Source: Tausonia pullulans
Lineage: Eukaryota > Basidiomycota > Tremellomycetes > Cystofilobasidiales > Mrakiaceae
NCBI GenBank assembly: GCA_951802195.1
Contig: OX637626.1
Location: forward strand, 310,001-374,000
Length of the DNA stretch: 64,000 bases
Direction: 5' to 3'
The number at the start of each line of letters is the position of its first letter. Position 1 is the first letter of the stretch. The notes under the pieces are model-generated. The model saw nothing but the letters and a program-made list of their open reading frames with translations. It did no database searches and was not told the origin of the DNA. The translations under genes and the position numbers were made by a program. Shown here piece by piece: positions 35,639 through 46,026 of this stretch.

Positions 35639-37955
35639 CTACTTGCGCGAGAACCATCCGCTGAGCCAGCCCTTGGGCCTCGGCTCGTCATCCTCCTCCT
35701 CGTCGCTGCTGTCCTCGTAGTGCTCGGCTTCGCCATCGTTGCGCTCGTCCTCGTCCTCCTCCTCGTCCTCCTCCTCCGCGTCCTGCGCGACCGCAGCAGG
35801 AGCAACAACACCTGCGGGAACAGTAGCAGCCGGCTTCTCCACTGCCTTGGCCTTGCTGCTGGCAACCACCGCCGGCGCTGCCTTCGTCCCCTTCGTCGCT
35901 TGCGGCTTGAGCGCCGTCTTCCCCACGTAAAGCAGCGCAACATCCTTCAGCTCCCCTCCTCCTTCTTTCTCCCCAACGCCACCGACCTCCCGGAAGAGCC
36001 TCGTCTTCGCCTCCATTTCAAGCTCCGCGATCTCCCGCTCGAGCGGCGCGAGGTCGCCCTCGACCGTCAAAGGCACGCGGTCCGACGGCGGGTAGGCGAG
36101 CGGGAGGGAGTGCGTCTGTCGAAGGAGAAGCGATGCGCGGGACAGGAGCAGCAGGGACTTTGTCGTTCCCGAAACTGGCTTCGTCGGCTCGTCCTGCTCG
36201 TCCGCGTTCGATGCTGGAGGAGGGGTCGGGGAAGAGGAGAGGTAGAGATGGAGCTGAGCGAGTCGGTGGATCCTCTTCGCGCGGAAGAACCCAAGCTTCG
36301 CCTCGACGGCCTCGGCGATCTCTCCGTCCGCCTCAACGGCGGAGAGCTCGCGAATGCCCTCGAAGCCCTTGATGACGGCGTCGTAGAGCTTGAGGACCGC
36401 GGGAAGGGTCTTGCCGAGGTCCGAAGGAAGCGAGGAGGTACGGCGCTGGCTCGAGCTGCCGGTTGCCTTGGCGAAGGCGGAGAAGGGCCGGAGGAGGGCC
36501 GAGATGAGGAGGAGATCACGCGAGATGCGATGCATGAGCAGCGTGTGGAGGAGGTAGTCCTGCAGAAGGGAGAGGGAGTCCGATGTGCCGGCAGGGGCGG
36601 CGCTCATGGAGGCGGACGAGCCGGACTGGGACACCCGCAAAACGAGTGTGTCAGTACCTCGAAATGAGAGAGAATGAGAGAAGAAATGGCTGCGACCGAC
36701 CTGGCTCTGGGCGCGAATCTCGCGGACCTTCTCATACGCATTGCCTAGCGCGACGAGCGCCTTGTCGAACGCCTTGATCTTGCCGCCCTTTTTCGGGGGT
36801 GCGGCAGCGGCACTGGTCGTCGTTGCACCCTGCTCGTAGACGGCGAGCTTGCCCAAGGCGACCTCGACTTCCTTCATGACGCCGACAACATCGGCGTTCC
36901 TGAATTCAACCTCACGACCGAGCCAGACAACCTGGCTCGCCTTGGGCTTGCTCGACGCGCTCTCGCCAGCCCAAGCCTCCAGACTCCCATAGACGTCCTG
37001 GGCCTCAAGGTCCGTGAGGAGCTCTGGAAGGTCGTCCGCAAACTCGACGACGATGCCCTCGACGTCGTGGGCCTCGCGCCGGCCGAGCTTGTACGCGCAG
37101 AACCGGACGCGTGGGTCGACCTCGTCGTCGATCCACGAGAGCGCCGTCGCTTCGTCCCGAGGGTTCGGCTCGCCCTTCGCAAGCAGCTGAAGCATCGCTC
37201 GAGCGACAACATAACCGGGGAGAGCCTCGTCGTACTGTTCCTTGGCGAACGCTCGGGCCGAAGTGAGCAACAGAACGTTCACCTTCGCCTGGGCGAGCGA
37301 CCGGACGGAGGCGGGGGCCTCCACAGGAAGTGACCCGAGGAGAGCGACGAGGTGTTCGGCATGCTTGATGGCCTTCTGGGCACGCGTGTGCGATTGGTGG
37401 AGCGTCGATTTGAGACGCATCGCCGGGGGAGCCGAAAGGTAGGCTTGCTGGAGGGCCAGGGAGCTCGTGTGGGCGCGTTCGGCCTCAAGAAGGACCATCT
37501 CGAGCACACTAGACGTGACATGAGCGGGCGCGTGTCAGTCGATGAAACGAAATATATCCAGCAGATGAACAAGAGAGATCGAGACTCACCGAGCGTCGCT
37601 GATCTTCCCGCCCTCAAGGGCAGGGGTAGCCTTGAACTGCTTGCTCTTCTTCGCAACGGGCTTGAGGTTAAGGGAAGCCCTCAGCTTAGAGAGACGCGAA
37701 CTGAGGTGCTTGCTGTGGGAAGGCGATGGAGAGAAAGGAGTCAGAGATCTTGCCCCCGAGGAGAAGCCCCCAAGGGGACGATTGCGACGTACTGGTAGCG
37801 AGCGTAGTCTCCCGAGCGAAGACCAAAGGTCGACCGCTCCTGGTGGAGGATCTTGAAGACTAGGGCAAGGCGAGCTTTAAGCACTCTGATCTCTTGTGAA
37901 TATGGAGAAGTGCGTAGAGCTCACTGTTGATGTCGCCTGGAGCAGCTGAAGTCAT
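35639..37955 (-). CDS. SRP68: Signal recognition particle subunit SRP68
   Basis: Subunit of the cytosolic signal recognition particle that binds 7S RNA together with SRP72. The short first exon MTSAAPGDIN is spliced to FKILHQERSTFGLRSGDYAR, the RNA-binding entry of SRP68 (TFGLRxxDYxRY). Then come SSRLSKLRASLNLK and a helical repeat-rich body (LEMVLLEAERAHTSSLALQQ, DPRVRFCAYKLGR, KIKAFDKALVALGNAYEKVR). The C-terminus is Ala-rich, then strongly acidic (EEEDEEEDEDERND), and ends GWLSGWFSRK. The last large exon contains a probable 75-nt intron (36626-36700) whose length is a multiple of three and which has no stop in frame. It converges on the Ser/Pro-rich gene with about 100 bp between the stops. 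Confidence 0.88.
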
Positions 37956-39277
37956 GTCGTGAGAAGGTGTTGGTGGTCAAGGGTCCGCCAGCACGTGTCG
38001 TCGGGGCCGCTCGTCAGAGGGAAGGGGAAGAGGCCGATCCCAGGTCCGAGCGCTCGAGCTAACAGGGAAGGCTGTCTGATGACCGACCACCTCTCGTTGT
38101 GTCTGAAATATCATCGCTTCGCATCATGTCCGGAAGAATTATTCGAACTCACCCTGTAGAAAAGGAGGTTCCTCCCGCACCATCGGGCGCTCGTCGTCCC
38201 GGCAAGAAGAGGAGGCAGCCTGCGACCAGCTCCACGTCGACTCGCCGCTCCGGGCGATCTGCGATCCAGGATAGTGCTCGCTGTGCCTTCTGTCTTCTTA
38301 AAACTCCATTCTAGCCTGAGGCTCCAATGCTTCAACGCACAGCAGGCGGGGTATCTTCAGACAGATCGCCTCCAGCCATCCCAAAGCTGTCCTAGAGCCA
38401 TCTCCTGCAAGCTCGCCGTCGCCAACGCTCCCAGGCCAATGGAGGACGCAGCGCAAGACATGGGCGAGGAAAACGTCGAAGCTCACTGACGCCTTCGAGC
38501 CGTCGTAGCTGGGCCAGACCGTGTCATGCAAAAGCAAGAGCGAAGAAGTCGATGTGTCTGAGCCTTCCTATTCGCACCAGCAGTCCCCTCAGGTGCTCGC
38601 AAAGGCTTTTCCTGAGGAGCATGAACTCCGTTCTTCAAACCCGCAATCAGGATCTTCCTCAATGCTGGCTTCGCCGATTGGGCCCGAGGGGTGGACTCAT
38701 TGAGGGCGATAGCGCGCATTATGTCAAGGCCGGATAGGCCGATTGGTAAGTTTGATCGTTGATCGTTCAATGCCCTTGTTCAGTCTAGGCGCAACTCACC
38801 ATGTTTTGCTTCACCCACAGAAGGGACTTGGGGGCAGGTGCAACATTTTTGCTACTCGGACCAGTTCCCCCGGAAGCTCGTAGAGGGCGAGTCTATCACC
38901 AGCGCTGCATGCAATCCCTAGCTTGCTCTGATCTTCAAATGAGTATAGATAGAACGGCAAGAAAAGGGTGAGGTGGCGCTCGCTACCCGAGGGGCCAAGA
39001 GACAATGCTACCCTCCGTGAGACCGGTTCTCTGCGGGCAGCCTGCACCGAGAGATTCTCTCGATGATCCCTTGTCAATTGGAGTAGGAGACCAGGCTAAT
39101 ATCTTGAGTAATTCGCGCTCTCACATCTCCTCAGTCACAGCACTTGATCTTCGGGGCAGTGCGGACCCGCGCGAGCTTGGGCCGAGCGAGCGAGCACGCG
39201 ACAAGGCGGACATGCACTTCCAGCGAAGCGAGTCTGACAGTGAGTGACTCTAACCACCACCCTCCCTAATTTGCCTC
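37956..39277. other. Gene-poor stretch with a dispersed repeat copy
   Basis: About 1.3 kb between SRP68 and the Ser-rich gene. It carries repeat copy 2 at 38433-38623. Short frames elsewhere (for example a basic one at 38125-38313) have no recognisable domain. The left end must hold the SRP68 promoter. A 5' exon of the next gene may lie near 39210, where a short open frame ends at a GTGAGT donor. Confidence 0.5.
38433..38623 (-). repeat. Dispersed repeat, copy 2
   Basis: Inverted partner of 23200-23387, about 91 percent identical by eye. Similarity fades just before 38433 and weakens after 38623 (perhaps to 38651). Unlike copy 1, it lacks an adjoining topoisomerase-like region that I can recognise. 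Read on the minus strand, one frame gives LLHDTVWPSYDGSKAS before the conserved GTGAGC donor-like site. In that frame several differences from copy 1 are synonymous. Confidence 0.8.
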
Positions 39278-40724
39278 ATGGATTGGCCCGAAACCTCGCG
39301 CCAGGATCCTACCAAGGCCAAGTGGGCCCTTCGTGCGTCCACCCCTAACACTTTCGAACGAGGTACGATAACTCACGTTCTGCTCCTCCCCCTTCCATGC
39401 GCAGGGACCGACTCAGAGGCCTATCTCGACGCCCTCGGTAGGTGTATCTCTCTCTACCTCTCCATCCGGGCTTCGGCTCTGACCTCACAGGACGACGACC
39501 TCCTTCGCAGAGGCCAAGCTTGCTCGCACGCGCGAACCCAACCTCCTTCCCCCTCCGCCGCTTCGCCTTCCTCCGACGACCAGCTTCGGCCTCGACCGGT
39601 CGCTCGAGTCCGGATCGATGTCATCCGTCTCGGACGTCGACGGTTTTGGAGATAGTGAGGAGGAGGATGGAGGAGATGACGACGACGATGTAAGCCTTGC
39701 GACGGCTGGTATGTACGACGGAGGAGAAGGAACCGAGCGCCTAGACGACGACGAAGGAGCTGTTGCGAGGAGAGAGGAAGTCGAGGCTGGGACGTCTCTG
39801 CTCTGGGACCACTTCCAGCAGCAGCAACAGCATCTGGTCCATCAGCAGCAACAGATGCTCAACGACCAGCAAAACTCCGTCGCATCCTCGTCGTCGTCGC
39901 CCTCGCCGCTGCTCTCGCCGGTCCCGAAGCGCTCGACCTCAAGGACAGTCCGAAGGGTGGCCTCTTCGTCATCGACATCCTCCACGCTTTCCATCCCTCC
40001 GTCCCAATCTCTCTCGTCATCTCCTTCGTCTTCCTCATACCCTCGGTCGCGCTCGACCTCCCCCTTCAACTACCGACATCATTCCGGGTCCGGACCCTTC
40101 GACTTCCCCTCGACAATCCCTGAGTCGCCTCTCCCTTCCTCTCCCTCCCTCCCACCCGTCCCGATCCCTCGATCAGTCCGCTGGAACCCTCGCACGCGGC
40201 TCCGTCCAATCTTTCCAGCAGGAGGGACCTCCCATTCGTCGTATGGCTCGTTCGCCTCGGACAGGTCCGGGTCGCTGGTGTCAACGAGCCCGGTGGTCGG
40301 GACACCTCATTGGCGATACCTTCATTCACAACCGAGCCAGAAGAGTAAAAAATCGGGGGTGAAGAGTCATCGGACGGAGAACTGGGAACGGCATTACGGT
40401 GGGGCGGGTACGCCGGGGTGGGTCCCTGGGATGAAGTACGACCCTCAGGCGGCGGGGATGGGAGGCACGTTGTCTTCATCATCGATAGGAGAAAACACCA
40501 GACTTCTGGGAGCATCTCCACCGACGCCCAAAACTGAGGAGGACGCGGCCTTTGGTCCCGGCTGGGCTCGGCTATCGAGTTGGGATTGGTGGGTGTGGAT
40601 GCTTGACTTGTGTGACGATGACTGGAGCTGGGTGAGTTGTTTTTGCGATGGAGATTGGGACGACGACGATTGGGGCGATGGAGGGAGATCAAGCAGAGCT
40701 GGCGAGGGGAGTGGCTTCTTCTGA
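39278..40724 (+). CDS. Ser-rich, acidic low-complexity protein, unknown function
   Basis: Exons splice in frame as MDWPETSRQDPTKAKWALR, TDSEAYLDAL and EAKLARTREPNLLPPPP, then a long last exon. That exon is built of an acidic block (EEEDGGDDDDD), Gln-rich runs (FQQQQQHLVHQQQQ), long Ser/Pro stretches, VPIPRSVRWNPRTRLRPIF and a Gly/Tyr segment (GTPHWRYLHS, ENWERHYGGAGTPGW). As read without a further intron, the C-terminus is an odd Trp/Asp tail ending EGSGFF. A GTGAGT donor at about 40631 and an AAGCAG acceptor at about 40698 could remove most of it. The start may lie in an earlier exon. The composition suggests a disordered regulatory or scaffold protein, but no domain is recognised. Confidence 0.55.
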
Positions 40725-40796
40725 TGAGACGACGAGCGACTAGATAGACCCTTGCTTAAGAGTAGAATGACTTGTGATATGCTTTTCTTCATTCAT

Positions 40797-42986
40797 TCAT
40801 CTACTCGCCACCTCACTCTTCATCCCAGCAGCAGCCCACTTCTCCAGTTCCTTTACCTCGACCTTCTCTTCACTGACCCCCACCTCGCCCTTCGCGTACG
40901 CCTCCTTCCAAACCTTCTCCTCCCAAACGACGAGCTCCGGAATCTCCAACCACGTCTTGCCCTTGAGCACATTCCCAACCGTCTCCTCCAGTTTCACCGG
41001 CTCGTAGTAGATCTCCCTCTCTCCCTTCACTCTTCTAAGGAACGACCTTGGGTGCCTCACCGCTACTAGAAGCGCAACGCTTCCCCTCGCCTCAGTCTTC
41101 TCCCTCCCCTTCGCCAACGCCGCCTCCCTCTCCTCCTTCGCTCTCTGCAGCTCCACCTCATCCATCACAGCCCCACCGAATTCCTCCGCCGCCTCCTCGT
41201 AGGAAAGCCTCGACAGCGGCGGACCACGACGATCCCCCAACGCCATGCGGGACCTGGGTATCACTTCACCACGGACGTCCCGCTGGTCGGCGCGAGAGAA
41301 GAGGGGAGGCATTGACGCAGCGACGTGAGCAGGGAGGTGGAGTTCGGCGTGGTGTTTCCGAACGATGCGGGCGATGGGGTAGTGTAGGAAGTGGGGGAAG
41401 GTCTGGATTTCGGGGGAAGGGATGGAGGGGGTGTGGAATGTGATCGAGAGATGGAGCTCGGTGGCATCTTTGTGGGTCGGGTGCCTAATAGATTGAAGGA
41501 GAGAGTCAGCCGTGTTGTGAGAAAGACGGAGGCAAAGGGAAGGGACCTACTTGTTGTCGAAGCATGACAGGTTGGTCCGTCGACGGAGGTCCTTTTCGGG
41601 GGCGAATGCCATGTGGAGGTCAAAGGTTTCAAGTTGAGGACGGAGAGCCTCAGGCGAGCGACGCTCAGGACCATGACGGGATGACTGGACGAAGAGGGTT
41701 CCCTGTTCGTGCATAGCAAACTGTCAGCGTAGGCAGGCAATCTGAGGATCGAGTGACAGAGGAGAACTCAACGAAGTCCTTGATGGGGGCTCCATCTAGA
41801 AGCAGCATCCGATTCATGTCCGCCTGGGACCCGATGGCCATCCACCAGCCTCCAAGACGGGGAACATACATGGTCCCATAGATCTTGACGTCCCCGATCT
41901 CCTGGAGGGCTGTCACGATGGGTTTCAGGTCTGAAAAAGTGGCATTTTCTTCGCCTTCAGGCGTGTGGGGTTTGGACACCTTCAGCTCGACCTAGAAGGA
42001 CATAGGTCAGCTCAGGTCAAAATTCGGATCTCCGAACGCTCGCAACGAGCACTCACCCAGACCTTGAGAGGTGGCGTCTCAGGAAGCTCCATCCCCTCGC
42101 AGAGAGTGTACTGGCTTTTGAAAATACTCAATGGAACCGGCTGGTCCTGACTCGCCCGAAGCATGAGCTTCTCTACGGGCTTAGGCGCCTTTGGTGACCT
42201 CTGTCCACCATTACCACCAGCGCCGTAGGCTACCGTCGGAGCGAATGCTTTGGGCTCAATGAGCGGACGTTGAGAACCTCTGTTTCCTCCTTTCTTTCCT
42301 CCCTTGGCTCCTCGTTGTTCGGAAGAGGCGTATCCCAGGGGTGGGCGTAAATGGGACAGCGACGAGCCATCGTCCGGAAGCAGGAATGGGTCGAAGCTGG
42401 GGAATGCAGGGGGAGGAGCCTCACTATTCCTGCTCATATGAGGAGGAAGGGTTCTGTCATTCTGATAAGAGTATGAGTCTGTCAATCGGTAGAGATCGGT
42501 GGAAACAGACGTGAACTGAGAACGAACACACCCTCAAATTGGAGTGATCGTCGCCACCGTTATTATGCTGCTTCCTCATCGCCCTGCCTTTCTTCGAGCT
42601 ACCGTTTTGTGCGTCCTCATATGCCGATTCTCTGAAAGACGGCGGCGGCGTTGCGACAGACGACGCCTTTGCACGGTCGCTGTTGGTGTTTGATGCGCCG
42701 TCATTGTTTCCGCGCGAGAGAAAGCCGACGAGGTGAGAGGGCACCTTGTGAGCAGAGGACTGCACGAACGAGGGCATGGCTCTCAACTTTAGCGTCATGG
42801 AGGTGGCTTTAACTCGATGACAGACAGACCTTGGCCTCGTCCGAGTGAGAATCGGAGGGATCGGCGGCGGCATGGACGAACGCGGTCCTGGAGACGGCGC
42901 GCGCGCCGAGGAACTGAGGGCCGCGCGCGGATGGCGTGGTCGCCGGCGCCAGTGCGGTAAAGACGCGACGAGCTGAGGGCTTCATG
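40797..42986 (-). CDS. Protein with mitochondrial-type N-terminus, unknown function
   Basis: Spliced minus-strand gene. The first exon starts MKPSARRVFTALAPATTPSA, a typical presequence. A Ser/Asn-rich middle and a Gly/Lys patch (GAKGGKKGGNRGS) follow, then an ordered part: EKLMLRASQDQPVPLSIFKS, LKPIVTALQEIGDVKIYGTM, PRLGGWWMAIGSQADMNRML, GTLFVQSS, DATELHLSITF and ARIVRKHHAELHLPAHVAAS. The C-terminal block runs LLVAVRHPRSFLRRVKGERE and LKGKTWLEIPELVVWEE. It may be a mitochondrial RNA- or translation-related factor because of the presequence plus basic patch, but that is a guess. The WLEIPELVVW end faintly recalls box C/D assembly proteins, without their zinc finger. It shares a promoter region with the SWI3-like gene. 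Confidence 0.65.
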
Positions 42987-43228
42987 GCAAGGCAGAGATG
43001 AACTTTGTCGTCACTTGTTTCTCTCTGGGAGCAAAGCAAGAAAGTAAAGCGAATGGGAGCGGTGGTCGAAGGTCATTGTTGCCGGCTCGCTTGGGCACAT
43101 CAGTCGTTCTCTCCCTCTCCTCTCGCCCTTCGACTTCGCCGCCTAACCACCACCCGGGCGACCAGCACATCCATCCAAACCCCTCCCTCTTTTCACCCCG
43201 TTCACCTACTCAGCCCCACCTCCTACTC
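42987..43228. promoter_or_regulatory. Short divergent promoter region
   Basis: Only about 240 bp separate the start codons of the mitochondrial-type gene (minus) and the SWI3/RSC8-like gene (plus), so both 5' UTRs and core promoters overlap here. The right half is a C/T-rich tract leading to the SWI3 start. No TATA box is evident. Confidence 0.5.
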
Positions 43229-45784
43229 ATGCCCGAGGCCAAGCGACCAAGGCTCGACGACGGACCTGAGGTCGAGGGTGCCCAGGCCGTTGACCTAGCT
43301 TCCGCCCCCGGCAAGGACAAGGAGCGCGCTGCCGTCGAGGGCTCCAGTATCGCTAACATATCCATGGGCGTCAATGACGGTCGGTAGTGCTCTCTTCCTC
43401 CCTGGATGGCTAGCCTTCTGGCTTGCTGGCGGGCTGGTCGCTTCGAGCCAGGCGCCCTCCCTTCCTTCAACCTCTCCTCAGCGCGTGCTGACTCGCTTCG
43501 CTCGCTCCTTCGTCGCGTCATTCCCCTCTCATCCCTGCCCCGTTCGTCGCGGACAGGCACCACTGGACGTGCATCCAGCAGCTCTCCTTCGCTTACTCAG
43601 CTGCAGTCGTCGTCCGACGCGCTCGGCGCCGGGGATGCAACCATGAAGGACGCGTCCGCTGCGGGAGGCGAGGAGGAGGACGACGCCGCCGCCGAACAGA
43701 ACGAGGACGATGATGAGAACGCGGCCGAGGCGGACGAGGAGGAGGACCTTCCGGCTCTTCGAGCGAGGGCGGCCGCCTATCTTGCCGCTCAGACGCACCC
43801 GATCATAATCCCCTCGTACTCGTCGTGGTTCAACCTCGCGACGATCGCCCCGCTCGAGCGAAGGTCGCTCCCCGAGTTCTTCTCCAACAAGAATCGTTCC
43901 AAGACACCCCAGGTCTACAAGGACTACCGAGACTTTATGATCAACACGTACAGGCTCAACCCGTCCGAGTACCTCACCGTGACGGCGTGCCGGCGGAATC
44001 TTGCAGGCGACGTCTGCGCCATCATGCGCGTCCACGCCTTCCTTGAGCAGTGGGGCCTCATCAACTATCAGGTGCGCGAGCGACACGGGTGTGTTTGCGA
44101 CCTGCTTCTCATAGACCTGAACTGATTTAAGGCCTTTTTGTTTTGGTACACCCTTCCAGATCGACCCGGAGACCAAGCCCGCTGCCCTTGGCCCTCCTTT
44201 TACAGGCCACTTCCGCGTCACCCTGGACACCCCCAAAGGCCTCCAGCCTCTTCACCCTGGGATCAAGTCGGGACCTTCCTCGTCTAAAAACAATGACACC
44301 GCCAAGTCCAATGCCTTGCCGCTCCCGGCCAACCTCGACCTCCGCAAGCAGGTCTACCAGACTACCGCCAAGGGTACCTCGCGCCCTATCTCCGAGGCCG
44401 AGGCGACCTCGCTCGCCACCAAGAATCTCGCCCTCGGTCTCACGAACCCGTCTTCCGGCCGTCGATACGAGTGCGCTGTCACGGGCGTCGACTGCACGCG
44501 CGTCCGGTACCAGAGCCTCAAGGACCCGGAGTTCTGCATCTCCCCGGCTTGCTACCTCTCCGGTCGGTTCCCATCAACCATGTTCTCGGGCGACTTTGTC
44601 CGCATCGACGACGCGGCATTCAAGCATAGCTCGGCCGCCTCGGACGCCGACGGTTGGTCGAACCAGGAGACTCTCCTTCTCCTCGAGGCTATCGAGATGT
44701 ACGACGACGACTGGGTCGCCGTCGCCGATCACGTCCAGACTAAGACCAAGGATCAGTGCATTCTTCACTTCCTTCAGCTTCCGATCGAGGACCCCTACCT
44801 CGCTGCCGGTGCGTCGGACGCCGAGCTTGGTCCGCTCAAGCACTCGATCGTTCTCGGAGGGAGCGATGCCCTCCCGTTCGCAAAGGCCGACAACCCGGTC
44901 ATGAGCGTTGTTGCCTTCCTCGCGAGCACGGTCGGACCGGGCGTCGCGGCTGCTGCGGCTGGAAGGGCTCTCGGAGAGCTCACGGGCGACCTTCGCAAGT
45001 CGGCCCACGGCAAGTCGCTTGAGAAGCTGGCTGGCGCGGAGACTGCGAGTGGAGAGGAAAAACCGGAGGCGGCTGAAGGCGAGACGACTACCGCCACTGC
45101 CACCGTCGAGGGCGACGTCCTGATGGACGACTCGACGACGGTTCCCGCCGAGGAGACCGTCAAGAGCGAGGAGAACGCCTCGGCTACCGTTCCCGCCCCG
45201 GAAGGCACCACCTCCACCCCCGCCACCGTCGCGACGTCCGCCCCTACCCAGCCGGCGCTCGAGACAGCCGCTTCCCTTGCCCTCGGTTCCGCCGCGGCCA
45301 AAGCTTCCCTCCTCGCATCGTCCGAGGAGCGTCAGATCCAGTCGCTCGTCTCGCGGCTCGTCTCAGCCCAGCTCAAGAAGCTCGAGCTCAAGATGACGCA
45401 CTTTGAGCAGCTCGAGGAGCTCGTCGAGGGCGAGCGTCGGGCTGTCGAGCTTGCGAGGCAGCAGGTCCAGAGGGAGAGGCTGAGGGTTAATGAGCAGATG
45501 GAGAAGGTCCAGGAGTTGCTGGAGCAGGCGGAGAAGCAGCTTAAGCAGGGGCAATCGGTGCAGAACTTGGTGGGCATGGCGGATCTTGAGAGGGTCAGGC
45601 AGATCGGTGGCGGCGACGGTTCGGTGGCGGCGCAGGTCGTTGAGGCTGAGCCGGCGGCGCCGGTGCCTAGTGCCAACGGGGACGGTGGTGCGTGTGAGTC
45701 AATGCGCTTCTCTGACCGAGGAGCTGGGTTTCGCTGATCTCGCATGCCTCTGCTCTCACCCCCTCAGCCTTCGTCAACCTCTAA
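43229..45784 (+). CDS. SWI3/RSC8-family scaffold subunit of a SWI/SNF-type remodeller
   Basis: Core scaffold of SWI/SNF or RSC. The N-terminus is [14 protein letters not shown] with a nuclear localisation-like KRPR, then an acidic region. The SWIRM domain shows [40 protein letters not shown] and [11 protein letters not shown] zinc-binding (ZZ-like) segment has [10 protein letters not shown] and [14 protein letters not shown]. The SANT domain is [20 protein letters not shown], then [20 protein letters not shown]. After it come [13 protein letters not shown], a Glu/Ala/Thr-rich linker, and a C-terminal coiled coil ([20 protein letters not shown]). The last exon gives the end ASFVNL. The domain order is that of SMARCC/Swi3/Rsc8; which complex it serves cannot be told here. 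It ends 242 bp from the stop of the ATPase gene. Confidence 0.93.
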
Positions 45785-46026
45785 AGACTCCATCCGTGAT
45801 TTTGGGTTTTGCACTCGTTCTTTGTCTTTAGTCCTCCCCCTTCTCTCTTTTATTCACATGTGGTTTGTCCAATGAGGAGCGGGATGAAAACCGGAGAAGC
45901 ATGCATGCATCGACGAGTCTACGCCGGGACGTGCGAGAAAGAGAAAAACAAAACGGAAGAGATACCAGACAAAACAAGGGAAAATCGAAAACAGAGGGGG
46001 AGGGAGAGGACAGGCGGGAAAGAAAG

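Noticed and set aside
35561-36667. 368-codon open frame on the plus strand
   Set aside because: Antisense of the long SRP68 exon; Arg/Leu-rich with no domain.
40797-41110. Box C/D snoRNP assembly protein (BCD1) identity
   Set aside because: Only the last strand (WLEIPELVVW) is reminiscent. The zinc finger expected in that family is absent and the N-terminus looks mitochondrial.
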